DNA from: Pedobacter sp. R20-19
GTDB lineage: Bacteria > Bacteroidota > Bacteroidia > Sphingobacteriales > Sphingobacteriaceae
Length of the DNA: 64,000 bases
Direction of reading: 5' to 3'
Assembly (NCBI RefSeq): GCF_000708265.2
Contig: NZ_JCKI01000001.1
Location: 1-64,000, forward strand
Shown: piece by piece, positions 1-8,180 of the stretch
Layout of the letters: the number at the start of each line of letters is the position of its first letter
How positions within the stretch are numbered: the first letter of the stretch is position 1
Made by a program: the position numbers and the translations under genes
The notes under the pieces: model-generated
The model's input: the letters and a program-made list of their open reading frames with translations, nothing else
Databases searched by the model: none
Told to the model about the DNA's origin: nothing

Positions 1-21
1 CGTTCCTTCCGAACCGGGCTG

Positions 22-52
22 CAAAGGTAATGATCTTTTTCGCTTCAGCAAA
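22..52 (-). promoter_or_regulatory. Strong Bacteroidota-type promoter P2, firing leftwards
   Basis: Read on the minus strand, TTTG (52-49) is followed by exactly 19 bases and then TACCTTTG (29-22), a perfect match to the Bacteroidota primary-sigma pattern TTTG-N19-TAnnTTTG. The bases just downstream resemble those after promoter P1 (143-173). The served gene lies beyond position 1. Tandem promoters with matching start regions are typical of rRNA or other very highly expressed operons; that target is an inference. Confidence 0.7.
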
Positions 53-142
53 TTTTATTTGAAATAAATTTTGCCACTTTTCTCACCTCAACACATCATT
101 AACACGCTTTTCAGCACCAGCCCTTTCCTCCGAAGCGGGTTG

Positions 143-173
143 CAAAGGTAGCAAAAATTAATACCCCTGCAAA
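143..173 (-). promoter_or_regulatory. Strong Bacteroidota-type promoter P1, firing leftwards
   Basis: On the minus strand, TTTG (173-170), a 19-base spacer and TACCTTTG (150-143) form a perfect consensus promoter. It lies 121 bp upstream of P2 with the same spacer and -7 box and an almost identical initially transcribed stretch (CCCGcTTCGGAgGAA against CCCGgTTCGGAaGGAA). Together P1 and P2 form a duplicated promoter unit. Confidence 0.7.
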
Positions 174-517
174 CGCATCGGCCCTATTTTATTCTTTAAA
201 ATCATAAGACCCTGTAAATCATCACGAAAAAAAATCAAATAAATAAAACATTTTCAAAGGATGGGTGTTTGCAGGGATTTTTAATAAGGTAAAGGGGGAA
301 GATTTGCCTAAATGATTTTAAACCATATAGGCATAGAGAACATATAGGCGATAGGAATTTATTGGTGAAAAGAGGTTTAGAGAGCATGATGCAGATTAAA
401 ATCTTATAGTGGATAATAGATCATATCGGGAAATATTCAAAATGGGAAGTATGAGCTATTAATATTAAAAACATGAAGACCATACAACTTATTGCTATAA
501 ATAGATAAATTAGCAAT
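174..517. other. Gene-free stretch upstream of comF
   Basis: This AT-rich spacer shows no convincing coding frame. It contains an imperfect 17-bp direct repeat at about 323-357 (ACCATATAGGCATAGAGA, then ACATATAGGCGATAGGA). It separates the leftward tandem promoters from rightward comF; no clear TAnnTTTG box for comF was found. Confidence 0.5.
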
Positions 518-1216
518 ATGCTACTAATACCATCATGGGGAAGAGACCTATTTGGTCTGCTATTTCCAAATTTATGCAACGCATGTGGCGCAAGCTTATT
601 CCTTGGTGAAAAGTTAATTTGCACGAAATGCCTTTTTGATCTTCCATTAACAGATTATCATTTGTATCAGAAAAATAAAGTTATGAAGCAATTATGGGGC
701 AGGGTACCTTTAAATGCAGCAATGGCGCTATTGTATTTCAGAAAAGGTGCAAAGGCACAACGGCTTATACATAGTTTAAAATATAATGGGAAAACAGATG
801 TAGGAATACTACTTGGCAGTATGATTGGGGAAAGAATAAAGTTAAACTCGATCTATTCCGATATTGATTTCATTGTTCCTGTTCCTTTACATCATCAAAA
901 GTTACGATCAAGAGGCTATAACCAAAGTAGTTTCATTGCTGAAGGCATTGCGCAAACCATAAACATTCCTTTTAAAGAAGAAATTTTAATCCGCACTATT
1001 TCAACAGAAAGTCAAACCAGGAAAAACAGGTTTAGCAGATATGAAAATATGAAAGCTGTTTTCAAAGCTCCTGAAACCGACCAAATCACTGGCAAACATA
1101 TTTTATTAGTAGATGATGTTATTACTACTGGCGCTACCTTAGAAGCATGTGCAAATGCACTCTTGGTACAAGGAGCATTAAAAGTTAGTATAGCAGCGCT
1201 AGCATTCGCAGAATAA
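518..1216 (+). CDS. comF: ComF family phosphoribosyltransferase-like protein
   Basis: The 232-residue protein has the two parts of the ComF/GntX family. An N-terminal zinc-ribbon-like segment holds CNACG and CTKC cysteine pairs (about residues 22-40). The C-terminal type I phosphoribosyltransferase fold carries the PRPP-loop signature ILLVDDVITTGAT (about 196-208). The conserved RGYNQS motif characteristic of ComF lies near residue 131. ComF assists DNA uptake or processing during transformation in several bacteria; many homologues occur in non-competent species, so the role here is open. Length is normal for the family. It is a single gene with an imperfect hairpin about 200 bp downstream. 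Confidence 0.9.
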   Translation: MLLIPSWGRDLFGLLFPNLCNACGASLFLGEKLICTKCLFDLPLTDYHLYQKNKVMKQLWGRVPLNAAMALLYFRKGAKAQRLIHSLKYNGKTDVGILLGSMIGERIKLNSIYSDIDFIVPVPLHHQKLRSRGYNQSSFIAEGIAQTINIPFKEEILIRTISTESQTRKNRFSRYENMKAVFKAPETDQITGKHILLVDDVITTGATLEACANALLVQGALKVSIAALAFAE

Positions 1217-1419
1217 TACTTATTTATTTCCCCCATAATGCACAATGCTAGCACTGTTGATCTCAATCTGAAATCATAACGAAAAATAAGAGATATTGGA
1301 TGATCAATCAGTAATCCCATAAGAAAAGAGGAAATTCATTCCGATCATATTTTTTTCACTTTTTAAAAACAATCAGGATTCATATACGTTATTATATCGA
1401 GAGCGTTAATTTAGATGGT

Positions 1420-1454
1420 AAGGGTCGATACTTCTTTTAGGATATCGGCCCTTT
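1420..1454 (+). terminator. Possible terminator of comF
   Basis: AAGGGTCGATA at 1420-1430 pairs imperfectly with TATCGGCCCTT at 1443-1453, and the plus strand continues TTACTTTAT. The stem has an internal mismatch and lies about 200 bp after the comF stop, so this is tentative. Confidence 0.35.
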
Positions 1455-1503
1455 ACTTTATAAACAGGTTTTAAGATTAAAAATTTTCGATTCAAATAAA
1501 AAA

Positions 1504-1531
1504 AGAGCCTTACAAATAAATGTAAAGCTCT
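1504..1531 (-). terminator. Rho-independent terminator of glyA
   Basis: On the minus strand AGAGCTTTACA and TGTAAGGCTCT form a stem (one bulge) around a short AT loop, followed directly by a run of seven T. It sits about 30 bp beyond the glyA stop codon. Confidence 0.75.
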
Positions 1532-1559
1532 ATATTTTCAACTTTTTAAAGTTTATATA

Positions 1560-2831
1560 TTATTTATAAAGCGGAAATGCACTTACCAGGTTAATCACTT
1601 CAGCTTTCACTGCATTTAAATTTGCTTCATCTTCAGGGTTAGTCAATACCTGATCAATTAAATCTACGATCTTTTCCATTTCGGTTTCCTTCAAGCCTCG
1701 GGTAGTGATAGCTGCAGTACCTACACGGATCCCCGAAGTTACGAATGGAGATTTATCATCAAAAGGAACCATGTTTTTGTTTACCGTAATCTCTGCTTTC
1801 TCTAATGCATTTTCGGCAACTTTACCGGTTATATTTTTATTTCTTAAATCGATTAACATTAAATGGTTATCTGTACCGCCAGAAATAATGCCATAACCTT
1901 TTGCCACAAAAGCTTTGGCCATAGCCTGTGCATTGGCAGCAACCTGTTTAATGTAAACATCATATTCATCCGATAAAGCTTCACCAAATGCAATGGCCTT
2001 AGCCGCAATGATGTGCTCTAACGGACCACCCTGCGTACCAGGAAAAACAGCCATATCCAATAAGTTGCTCATCATGCGGATTTCGCCCTTTGGTGTTTTT
2101 AATCCCCATGGATTTTCGAAATCCTTACCCATCATGATCATTCCGCCACGAGGACCACGTAAAGTTTTATGCGTAGTAGTGGTTACAATATGACAGTGCG
2201 GAAGAGGATTAGCCAGTAAGCCCTTAGCAATTAAGCCAGCTGGATGAGAAATATCCGCCAAAACTAAAGCACCAATTTGATCAGCAACCGAACGAATAAA
2301 AGCATAATCCCACTCACGGGAATAGGCAGAAGCACCGCAAATAATTAATTTTGGTTTTTCAGCTAAAGCAACTTCTTCTAATTTTTTATAATCGATTAAT
2401 CCAGTTTCCTTTTCTACGCCATAAAATAAGGGTTGATAAAGTTTGCCAGAAAAATTCACAGGTGAACCATGTGTTAAGTGTCCACCATGCGATAGATCAA
2501 AACCTAAAATTTTATCGCCTGCTTGCAAAACAGCAAGCATTACTGCTGCATTTGCCTGCGCACCAGAGTGCGGCTGAACATTAACCCATGCAGCGCCAAA
2601 TAATTCTTTTGCTCTATCGATAGCGATTTGCTCCACCACATCAACCACCTGGCAACCGCCATAATAGCGTTTCCCTGGTAAACCTTCAGCATATTTGTTG
2701 GTTAGTACCGAACCAGCAGCTTCCATTACCTGCTTGCTGACAAAGTTTTCTGATGCAATAAGTTCTAAACCATGTTCCTGGCGGTTTAATTCCTTATCAA
2801 TAAGTTCAAAGATTTTGGTATCACGTGTCAT
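1560..2831 (-). CDS. glyA: Serine hydroxymethyltransferase
   Basis: GlyA interconverts serine and glycine with tetrahydrofolate and 5,10-methylenetetrahydrofolate, the main source of one-carbon units in the cytoplasm. The 423-residue sequence is full length and collinear with the PLP-dependent fold type I family: the start [22 protein letters not shown], the glycine-rich SHGGHLTHG segment near residue 115, and the PLP-lysine motif [14 protein letters not shown] (about 217-230, Lys near 222). The C-terminal [14 protein letters not shown] stretch is also typical. It is a monocistronic gene with its own -7 box upstream and a clear terminator downstream. Confidence 0.98.
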   Translation of the reverse strand: MTRDTKIFELIDKELNRQEHGLELIASENFVSKQVMEAAGSVLTNKYAEGLPGKRYYGGCQVVDVVEQIAIDRAKELFGAAWVNVQPHSGAQANAAVMLAVLQAGDKILGFDLSHGGHLTHGSPVNFSGKLYQPLFYGVEKETGLIDYKKLEEVALAEKPKLIICGASAYSREWDYAFIRSVADQIGALVLADISHPAGLIAKGLLANPLPHCHIVTTTTHKTLRGPRGGMIMMGKDFENPWGLKTPKGEIRMMSNLLDMAVFPGTQGGPLEHIIAAKAIAFGEALSDEYDVYIKQVAANAQAMAKAFVAKGYGIISGGTDNHLMLIDLRNKNITGKVAENALEKAEITVNKNMVPFDDKSPFVTSGIRVGTAAITTRGLKETEMEKIVDLIDQVLTNPEDEANLNAVKAEVINLVSAFPLYK

Positions 2832-3081
2832 CCTGTATAGGTTTGTGTTTTTTTGGCAAAAGTAAGAAAATTAATCTTTAACACACAGATGAATATGTCA
2901 GAATTACAGGATAAATGTTTAATCATAAAAAGATAAAACTGCTGCAATAAAAACTTATTTGTGGTTAGAAATATAAAGAAAATAAGAAAGTTTAAACACG
3001 AAGTCTTGCAAAAAAGCCTATTTTTTTACTTATAAATGCTCCACCCGAAAGCTATAAATAGAATTATGGCAGTCTGGAAAA
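2832..3081. other. Spacer between glyA and the repeat array
   Basis: AT-rich sequence without a credible coding frame; apart from the glyA -7 box nothing specific is seen. The repeat array begins at about 3082. Confidence 0.4.
2857..2864 (-). promoter_or_regulatory. Putative -7 box of glyA
   Basis: TACTTTTG on the minus strand fits TAnnTTTG, 26 bases before the glyA ATG. No TTTG is seen at the expected -33 position, so support is partial. Confidence 0.4.
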
Positions 3082-3566
3082 GTCGCTGTACTCAGCATCC
3101 AATCTTGATACTTGATTCTTGATACCCACTGCTCGATACTTGCTACTCGATACTTGCTACTTGATACTCACTACACCCTACCTCATATTAAGTCCCTAAA
3201 GAATTCGCTTCACTCAGTACCCAATCTTGCTACTTGATACTCCCTACTCGATACTTGCTACTCACTACACCCTACCTGATACTAAGTTCCCTAAAGAATT
3301 CGCTTCACTCAGTACCCAATCTTGCTACTCGATACTTGATACTCACTACACCCTACCTGATACTAAGTTCCCTAAAGAATTCGCTTCACTCAGTACCCAA
3401 TCTTGCTACTCGATACTTGATACTCACTACTCAATACTTGCTACTCACTACACCCCAACCCTACCTCATATTAAGTCCCTAAAGAAATCGCTTCACTCAG
3501 TACCCAATCTTGATACTTGATACTCACTACTCGATACTTGCTACTCACTACTCGCTCCCCCCAACC
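3082..3566. repeat. Intergenic heptanucleotide array with a longer nested repeat
   Basis: The stretch is built from degenerate 7-bp units of the form TACTNNN, mainly TACTTGA, TACTCAC, TACTCGA and TACTTGC, in uninterrupted phase. Four copies of a ~55-bp core are embedded (about 3175-3230, 3268-3324, 3349-3405 and 3449-3512). The core runs from ACCCTACCT through CCCTAAAGAA and CGCTTCACTCAGTACCCAATCTTG. A degenerate fifth copy is at 3082-3107. Cores two and three are offset by exactly 81 bp and nearly identical. Short ORFs across the region are consequences of the repeat. The array abuts the scpA stop codon. The same heptads occur inside the manC-like gene at 8761-8907. Confidence 0.9.
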
Positions 3567-4301
3567 CTACCTAATGCTAAAATTATTAAAGCCACTGCCA
3601 ATAGTAATCTCCACCAACTGTTGCTGCAGCATTTCCAGAATAGCCAGAAAATTATAAACAAAATGAACTTTGTTTTCAGAATGTTTTAATACCAGGGCAA
3701 AATCAATTTGTTCATTAATGTTCAATAAATTTGCCATAACGTACTTCTGCTCCTCAATCGTATAGGGATATTGCACTACCGTATGTTTAACCTCTTCGCT
3801 GCGCAGTTCATATCTTTGCATCAGGCGATGATAAACTGTAAGCAACTTATAAAGATCAAGCGATAAAAGTTCATCCTGATGGGTGGAAGCTTCAGCAGCA
3901 AGACTAAGATCGTATTCAATGTTTCCTCTGCATTCTTGTTTCAGCCTGGCATCTTCCAAAACCTTCATTTCTTCAGCGGCAGACTTAAATTGTTTATAGG
4001 CAATCAATCGGGCAATCAAATCTTCTTCAGGATTAATTTCCTGACCAGATTCATCCAATTCCATCCTTGGCAATAACATCCTGGATTTGATACGCATAAG
4101 CGTGGCTGCAACCAGAATGAATTCACTGGCAACCTCTACATTTACCGCCAGGAGCTGATGGATATAAGCTAAAAAATCATTGGTAATTTTCGCAATCTCC
4201 ACATCCTGAATATTTAATTCATCCCTTTCGATAAAAAATAATAAAAGATCGAATGGTCCTTCGAATACGGGAAGTTTTATCTCAAAAATCTCTGATTGCA
4301 T
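3567..4301 (-). CDS. scpA: Segregation and condensation protein A
   Basis: ScpA is the kleisin subunit of the SMC-ScpA-ScpB condensin that organises and segregates the chromosome. The family signature IKLPVFEGPFDLLLFFIE lies at the N-terminus, followed by the helical stretch FLAYIHQLL...ASEFILVAATLMRIKSRMLLP, and a C-terminal winged-helix region ends near residue 244. The ATG at 4301 gives the usual start just before the kleisin motif; a TTG four codons upstream is possible but unneeded. It is isolated from scpB, as is common in this phylum. Its stop codon directly touches the heptad array. Confidence 0.93.
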   Translation of the reverse strand: MQSEIFEIKLPVFEGPFDLLLFFIERDELNIQDVEIAKITNDFLAYIHQLLAVNVEVASEFILVAATLMRIKSRMLLPRMELDESGQEINPEEDLIARLIAYKQFKSAAEEMKVLEDARLKQECRGNIEYDLSLAAEASTHQDELLSLDLYKLLTVYHRLMQRYELRSEEVKHTVVQYPYTIEEQKYVMANLLNINEQIDFALVLKHSENKVHFVYNFLAILEMLQQQLVEITIGSGFNNFSIR

Positions 4302-4463
4302 TTGTAAAAACAAACATAATGAATTTTATATTAAAGCTTTAGCCATGTCGTTCAGGTTTAAAAAATTAAGTTAATCTGGCTTTCAGTGTATTGATTATTT
4401 TTTTACATGAATATTAAAACAAAAATACCTTACTTTGTATCTTGTTTTTACTAAAAAAATTGA

Positions 4464-6392
4464 ATGCAAGTTAAAGCTGGCCCCCTATTATCTAAAATTA
4501 ACTATCCTGCTGATTTAAAGCAGTATGGCGAGTCTGACTTAGAACAAATAAGCCAGGAATTACGTCAGTATATTATTGACGTGGTAAGCGTAAATGGTGG
4601 TCACTTTGGCTCCAGCTTAGGTGTTGTTGAATTAACAGTTGCTTTGCATTATGCCTTAAACACCCCTTATGATAAACTGGTTTGGGATGTTGGACACCAG
4701 GCATACGGCCACAAAATCCTGACTGGCCGCCGTGAATTGTTTCATACCAATAGAATTTATAAAGGCATTAGCGGTTTTCCAAAGATTTCAGAAAGTGAAT
4801 ATGACACCTTTGGTGTCGGCCACTCTTCTACGTCAATTTCTGCCGCTTTAGGCATGGCCGTGGCTTCGCAGCTAAAAGGAGAGACCAACAGACAACATGT
4901 TGCCGTAATTGGTGATGGTGCCATGACGGCCGGATTAGCCTTTGAAGGTTTAAACCATGCCGGGATTGAAAACAGCAATGTACTAGTCATTTTAAACGAC
5001 AATTGCATGTCGATTGATCCCAACGTTGGTGCGCTCAAAGAATATCTAACCAGCATTACCATATCAAAATCTTATAACCGTTTTCGAGATGACATTTCAA
5101 ATGTGCTCGTCGGCTTATCCAAGCTTGGCCCTAACGCACATAAATATGTAAAGAAAATTGAGAAAAGCATCAAAGGAACACTGCTAAAGCAGAGTAACTT
5201 GTTTGAAGCATTAAACTTCAGGTATTTTGGCCCTGTTGATGGGCATGATGTCACACGTTTAGCGCAAACCATAAAAGATTTATCAGCCATCCCAGGCCCT
5301 AAGTTATTACACTGTATTACGGTAAAGGGTAAAGGCTTTGCCTTGGCAGAAAAAGACCAAACCATCTGGCATGCACCAGGTCTTTTTGATAAGATTACCG
5401 GAGAGATCAAAAAAAGTGTTCCCGATAAACCGCAGCCACCAAAATATCAGGATGTGTTTGGTCACACCATGGTAGAACTGGCTATGGCAAATGAAAAAAT
5501 TGTGGGGATTACACCTGCTATGCCATCGGGTTCATCCTTAAATATTATGATGAAAGCCATGCCCAGGCGTGCTTTCGATGTGGGCATTGCAGAACAGCAT
5601 GCTGTTACCTTTTCTGCTGGTTTAGCAACTCAGGGATTGGTTCCCTTCTGTAACATCTATTCAAGCTTTATGCAAAGGGCATATGACCAGGTGATTCATG
5701 ACGTCGCCATTCAAAAACTAAACGTCGTATTTTGTCTGGATCGGGCAGGTTTAGCCGGAGCAGATGGTGCCACACACCATGGCGCTTATGATATTGCCTA
5801 TATGCGTTGCATCCCAAATCTCGTAATTTCTTCTCCTATGAATGAAGAAGAATTGCGAAACCTGATGTATACCGCCCAGCAAGATAACATGGGTCCATTC
5901 GTGATCCGCTATCCCCGTGGCAATGGAGTAATGCCAGATTGGAAGCGCCCGTTTAAAGCTTTAGAAATTGGTAAGGGTCGTAAAATATGTGATGGCGAAG
6001 AAGTAGCCTTACTAACCATTGGCCATGTAGGTAATTTTGCGGTAGAAGCACGCTCAGAATTAAACAGTGAGGGTATCTATCCGGCTCATTATGATTTACG
6101 TTTTGTAAAACCGCTGGATGAGCAAATGCTTCATGAGATTTTCTCTAAATATAAACACATCATCACCGTAGAAGATGGATCATTACCAGGCGGTGTCGGT
6201 TCTGCAATTCTGGAATTTATGGCAGATCATCAATACACTTCAAATGTCATTCGCCTGGGTATTCCCGATCAGTTTATAGATCATGGTGAACAACCAGAAT
6301 TATGGGCAGAATGTGGTTATGATAAAAATGCAATAGTAACTGCGGTAAGAAAAGTTGCTGTAAAACGGACGACGAATACTATGGCAGGATAA
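4464..6392 (+). CDS. dxs: 1-deoxy-D-xylulose-5-phosphate synthase
   Basis: Dxs condenses pyruvate and glyceraldehyde 3-phosphate using thiamine diphosphate, the first and often rate-limiting step of the MEP isoprenoid pathway; isoprenoids also supply the undecaprenyl carrier used by the polysaccharide loci here. The 642-residue protein is full length. The ThDP-binding motif GDGAMTAGLAFEGLNHAG is near residue 150, the substrate-site DVGHQAYGHKILTGR near 75, the transketolase-central motif GIAEQHAV near 375, and the C-terminal transketolase domain follows. It is a single gene ending in a strong shared terminator that separates it from convergent locus A. Confidence 0.97.
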   Translation: MQVKAGPLLSKINYPADLKQYGESDLEQISQELRQYIIDVVSVNGGHFGSSLGVVELTVALHYALNTPYDKLVWDVGHQAYGHKILTGRRELFHTNRIYKGISGFPKISESEYDTFGVGHSSTSISAALGMAVASQLKGETNRQHVAVIGDGAMTAGLAFEGLNHAGIENSNVLVILNDNCMSIDPNVGALKEYLTSITISKSYNRFRDDISNVLVGLSKLGPNAHKYVKKIEKSIKGTLLKQSNLFEALNFRYFGPVDGHDVTRLAQTIKDLSAIPGPKLLHCITVKGKGFALAEKDQTIWHAPGLFDKITGEIKKSVPDKPQPPKYQDVFGHTMVELAMANEKIVGITPAMPSGSSLNIMMKAMPRRAFDVGIAEQHAVTFSAGLATQGLVPFCNIYSSFMQRAYDQVIHDVAIQKLNVVFCLDRAGLAGADGATHHGAYDIAYMRCIPNLVISSPMNEEELRNLMYTAQQDNMGPFVIRYPRGNGVMPDWKRPFKALEIGKGRKICDGEEVALLTIGHVGNFAVEARSELNSEGIYPAHYDLRFVKPLDEQMLHEIFSKYKHIITVEDGSLPGGVGSAILEFMADHQYTSNVIRLGIPDQFIDHGEQPELWAECGYDKNAIVTAVRKVAVKRTTNTMAG

Positions 6393-6445
6393 AATAGTGG
6401 AGCAAAAGGCTTTATCCTCAATTAGCGTATTAAAATTAAATAAGC

Positions 6446-6482
6446 AAAAGAGCTCGATCTATGATAGACCGAGCTCTTTTTA
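6446..6482. terminator. Bidirectional terminator between dxs and the WcaJ-like gene
   Basis: AAAAGAGCTCG...CGAGCTCTTTTT forms a GC-rich stem (GAGCTCGRTCTA pairing with TAGACCGAGCTC) around a very small loop, with A-run before and T-run after. It can terminate both dxs on the plus strand and locus A on the minus strand. Confidence 0.85.
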
Positions 6483-6542
6483 TAATATTTTATCTTTAAT
6501 TGATCATGCCCCAAGAAAAGACTAATGATGATCTAAGCCAAA

Positions 6543-7934
6543 TTAAAAAGCATTCTCTTCGCCTTTAACCATGTTAATCACGGTCATGAAAATAATTCGA
6601 ACATCAAGTGCAGCAGTCCAGTTCTCCAGGTACCAAATATCATGTTCCACACGTTTCACCATTTTATAATCTTCTTTCGTTTCTCCACGGTAGCCATTTA
6701 CCTGTGCCCAACCCGTAATGCCGGGTTTTAAAAAATGGCGCACCATAAACTGATCAACAATACCTTTGTATTGTTCAGTGTGGCTCAACATGTGTGGACG
6801 TGGCCCTACTACACTCATGTGCCCCATAAACACATTAAAGAATTGAGGCAACTCATCCAGACTGGATTTTCTTAAAAACTTACCAATTGGCGTAATCCGG
6901 TCATCATCTTTACTGGCCTGCCTTTTATCACTATCCGCATTCATCCGCATACTACGGAATTTAAAGCAATAAAACGGTTCATCATCGCGGCCGCTTCTCA
7001 ATTGCTTAAACAATACAGGCCCTTTGCTTTGCCATTTAATCAACAGTGCTATAATAGGATATAACCAGCTCAACACGAATAAAATCACCATCCCACTGAA
7101 AACAACATCAATCAAACGTTTTTTGAAACGATTATGAATTTTCTCTAAAGGCTCTGAGCGCAGCGAAATCACCGGGAATTCATTCCCTAAATAACTTACC
7201 GTATAAGGAGATAATAAGGCACCACTAATATCCGGAATAAACTTTAACCGTACACACTGACGTTCAGCTTCCTGGGTCAGAATCAGCATATCACTCATCC
7301 GCTCTGGCGCGATGGTTACATAAATATCTTTAATTCCCTTTTCTACAGCCAACTCAAATTGTTTACCAACAGCGCCGCTTAGCTGACCATCTCTTTCCAG
7401 ATAGTGATCAGGAACATCTGGAATAAAACCATGAAACTCGATGTATTTCTGTTTTTCAAAATAAGAGGCCAACTGCTCACCTGTAGCGTTGTTTCCCATA
7501 ATAGCAACAGACTTTACGCCTCTTAAATGGTTAAACAACAAAAACTGAAAGGAAGTACCAATAAAACGATTAACCAAGAACAGAATACCTAAAGTACCAT
7601 AAAATACGACGAGAAAAGACCTCGAAAAATCATTCTGTTTAGAAAAGAATAAATAAATGGAGAACAGAATGGCGTGTAAAAATACACTTCGCCAGGTCCC
7701 CCTATATATTCGCTCAATCCGTCTTGATCCATATTCCGTATAAAGGCCAAAAGAGGTTGTAGAAACAATCCACAGCAAACTACATACCACCACATAATGC
7801 CATTGTAATTCAGAATCGACTGTTTTACCTAAATAACTGGTGAATTGATAAGAAAAGAAATAAACAGCCAAAACCATTAATAGGTCAGTTACAGGCAATA
7901 TGAATTTAAGGAGGTAAAGGTACCGTGTTTGCAT
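6543..7934 (-). CDS. Undecaprenyl-phosphate sugar-1-phosphate transferase (WcaJ-like, PHPT family)
   Basis: This 463-residue integral membrane enzyme probably starts repeat-unit assembly of locus A by moving a sugar-1-phosphate, most often glucose in this family, from a UDP-sugar to undecaprenyl phosphate. Four to five N-terminal membrane helices come first (about residues 8-115), then a Rossmann-like CoA-binding-type middle domain, a further helix near 285, and the catalytic bacterial sugar transferase domain. Catalytic-domain motifs seen are KFRSM, SLDELPQ, VVGPRPH and PGITGWAQVNGYRG. It is the last gene of locus A and has its own TAACTTTG box upstream. The exact sugar cannot be read from sequence. 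Confidence 0.92.
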   Translation of the reverse strand: MQTRYLYLLKFILPVTDLLMVLAVYFFSYQFTSYLGKTVDSELQWHYVVVCSLLWIVSTTSFGLYTEYGSRRIERIYRGTWRSVFLHAILFSIYLFFSKQNDFSRSFLVVFYGTLGILFLVNRFIGTSFQFLLFNHLRGVKSVAIMGNNATGEQLASYFEKQKYIEFHGFIPDVPDHYLERDGQLSGAVGKQFELAVEKGIKDIYVTIAPERMSDMLILTQEAERQCVRLKFIPDISGALLSPYTVSYLGNEFPVISLRSEPLEKIHNRFKKRLIDVVFSGMVILFVLSWLYPIIALLIKWQSKGPVLFKQLRSGRDDEPFYCFKFRSMRMNADSDKRQASKDDDRITPIGKFLRKSSLDELPQFFNVFMGHMSVVGPRPHMLSHTEQYKGIVDQFMVRHFLKPGITGWAQVNGYRGETKEDYKMVKRVEHDIWYLENWTAALDVRIIFMTVINMVKGEENAF

Positions 7935-8059
7935 AAAAACTTGTGCGTTAACAATAAAGTGCTACAAATGTTTTACCCATAGCAATAATAATGCCCTAAT
8001 ACAAACTCAATGTCAGGTTTATCTTGAAAACCTATTTAATCGATATGATTAGTTCACAG

Positions 8060-8087
8060 CAAAGTTACACTTTTTAGCTGAAACAAA
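8060..8087 (-). promoter_or_regulatory. Putative promoter of the WcaJ-like gene
   Basis: On the minus strand TTTG (8087-8084) and TAACTTTG (8067-8060), a perfect TAnnTTTG, are separated by 16 bases, somewhat shorter than the usual 18-20. It would give a leader of about 125 bases and separate expression from the long upstream operon. Confidence 0.5.
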
Positions 8088-8180
8088 ATGAAAAGTATGA
8101 TTGATACCTCATTTAGTAGAGCTATTTACCCGAATGGTAGAAGAAGAGCCATCATGAAGATAAGCTCTTTTGTGATTATA

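Larger units (their letters stand above)
1217..1559. other. Convergent comF-glyA intergenic region
   Basis: No coding frame is evident. The region contains an imperfect hairpin in comF orientation and a cleaner terminator hairpin for glyA, both listed separately. Confidence 0.5.

Noticed and set aside
3227..3520. Repetitive ORFs of 82 and 97 residues in the heptad array
   Set aside because: Both frames are open only because the heptads lack stops. Products are repetitive translations of the DNA repeat, with no family or start context.
3082..3566. CRISPR-like array
   Set aside because: Repeats are degenerate 7-bp units and a 55-bp core with uneven spacing. There are no unique spacers of constant length and no cas genes.
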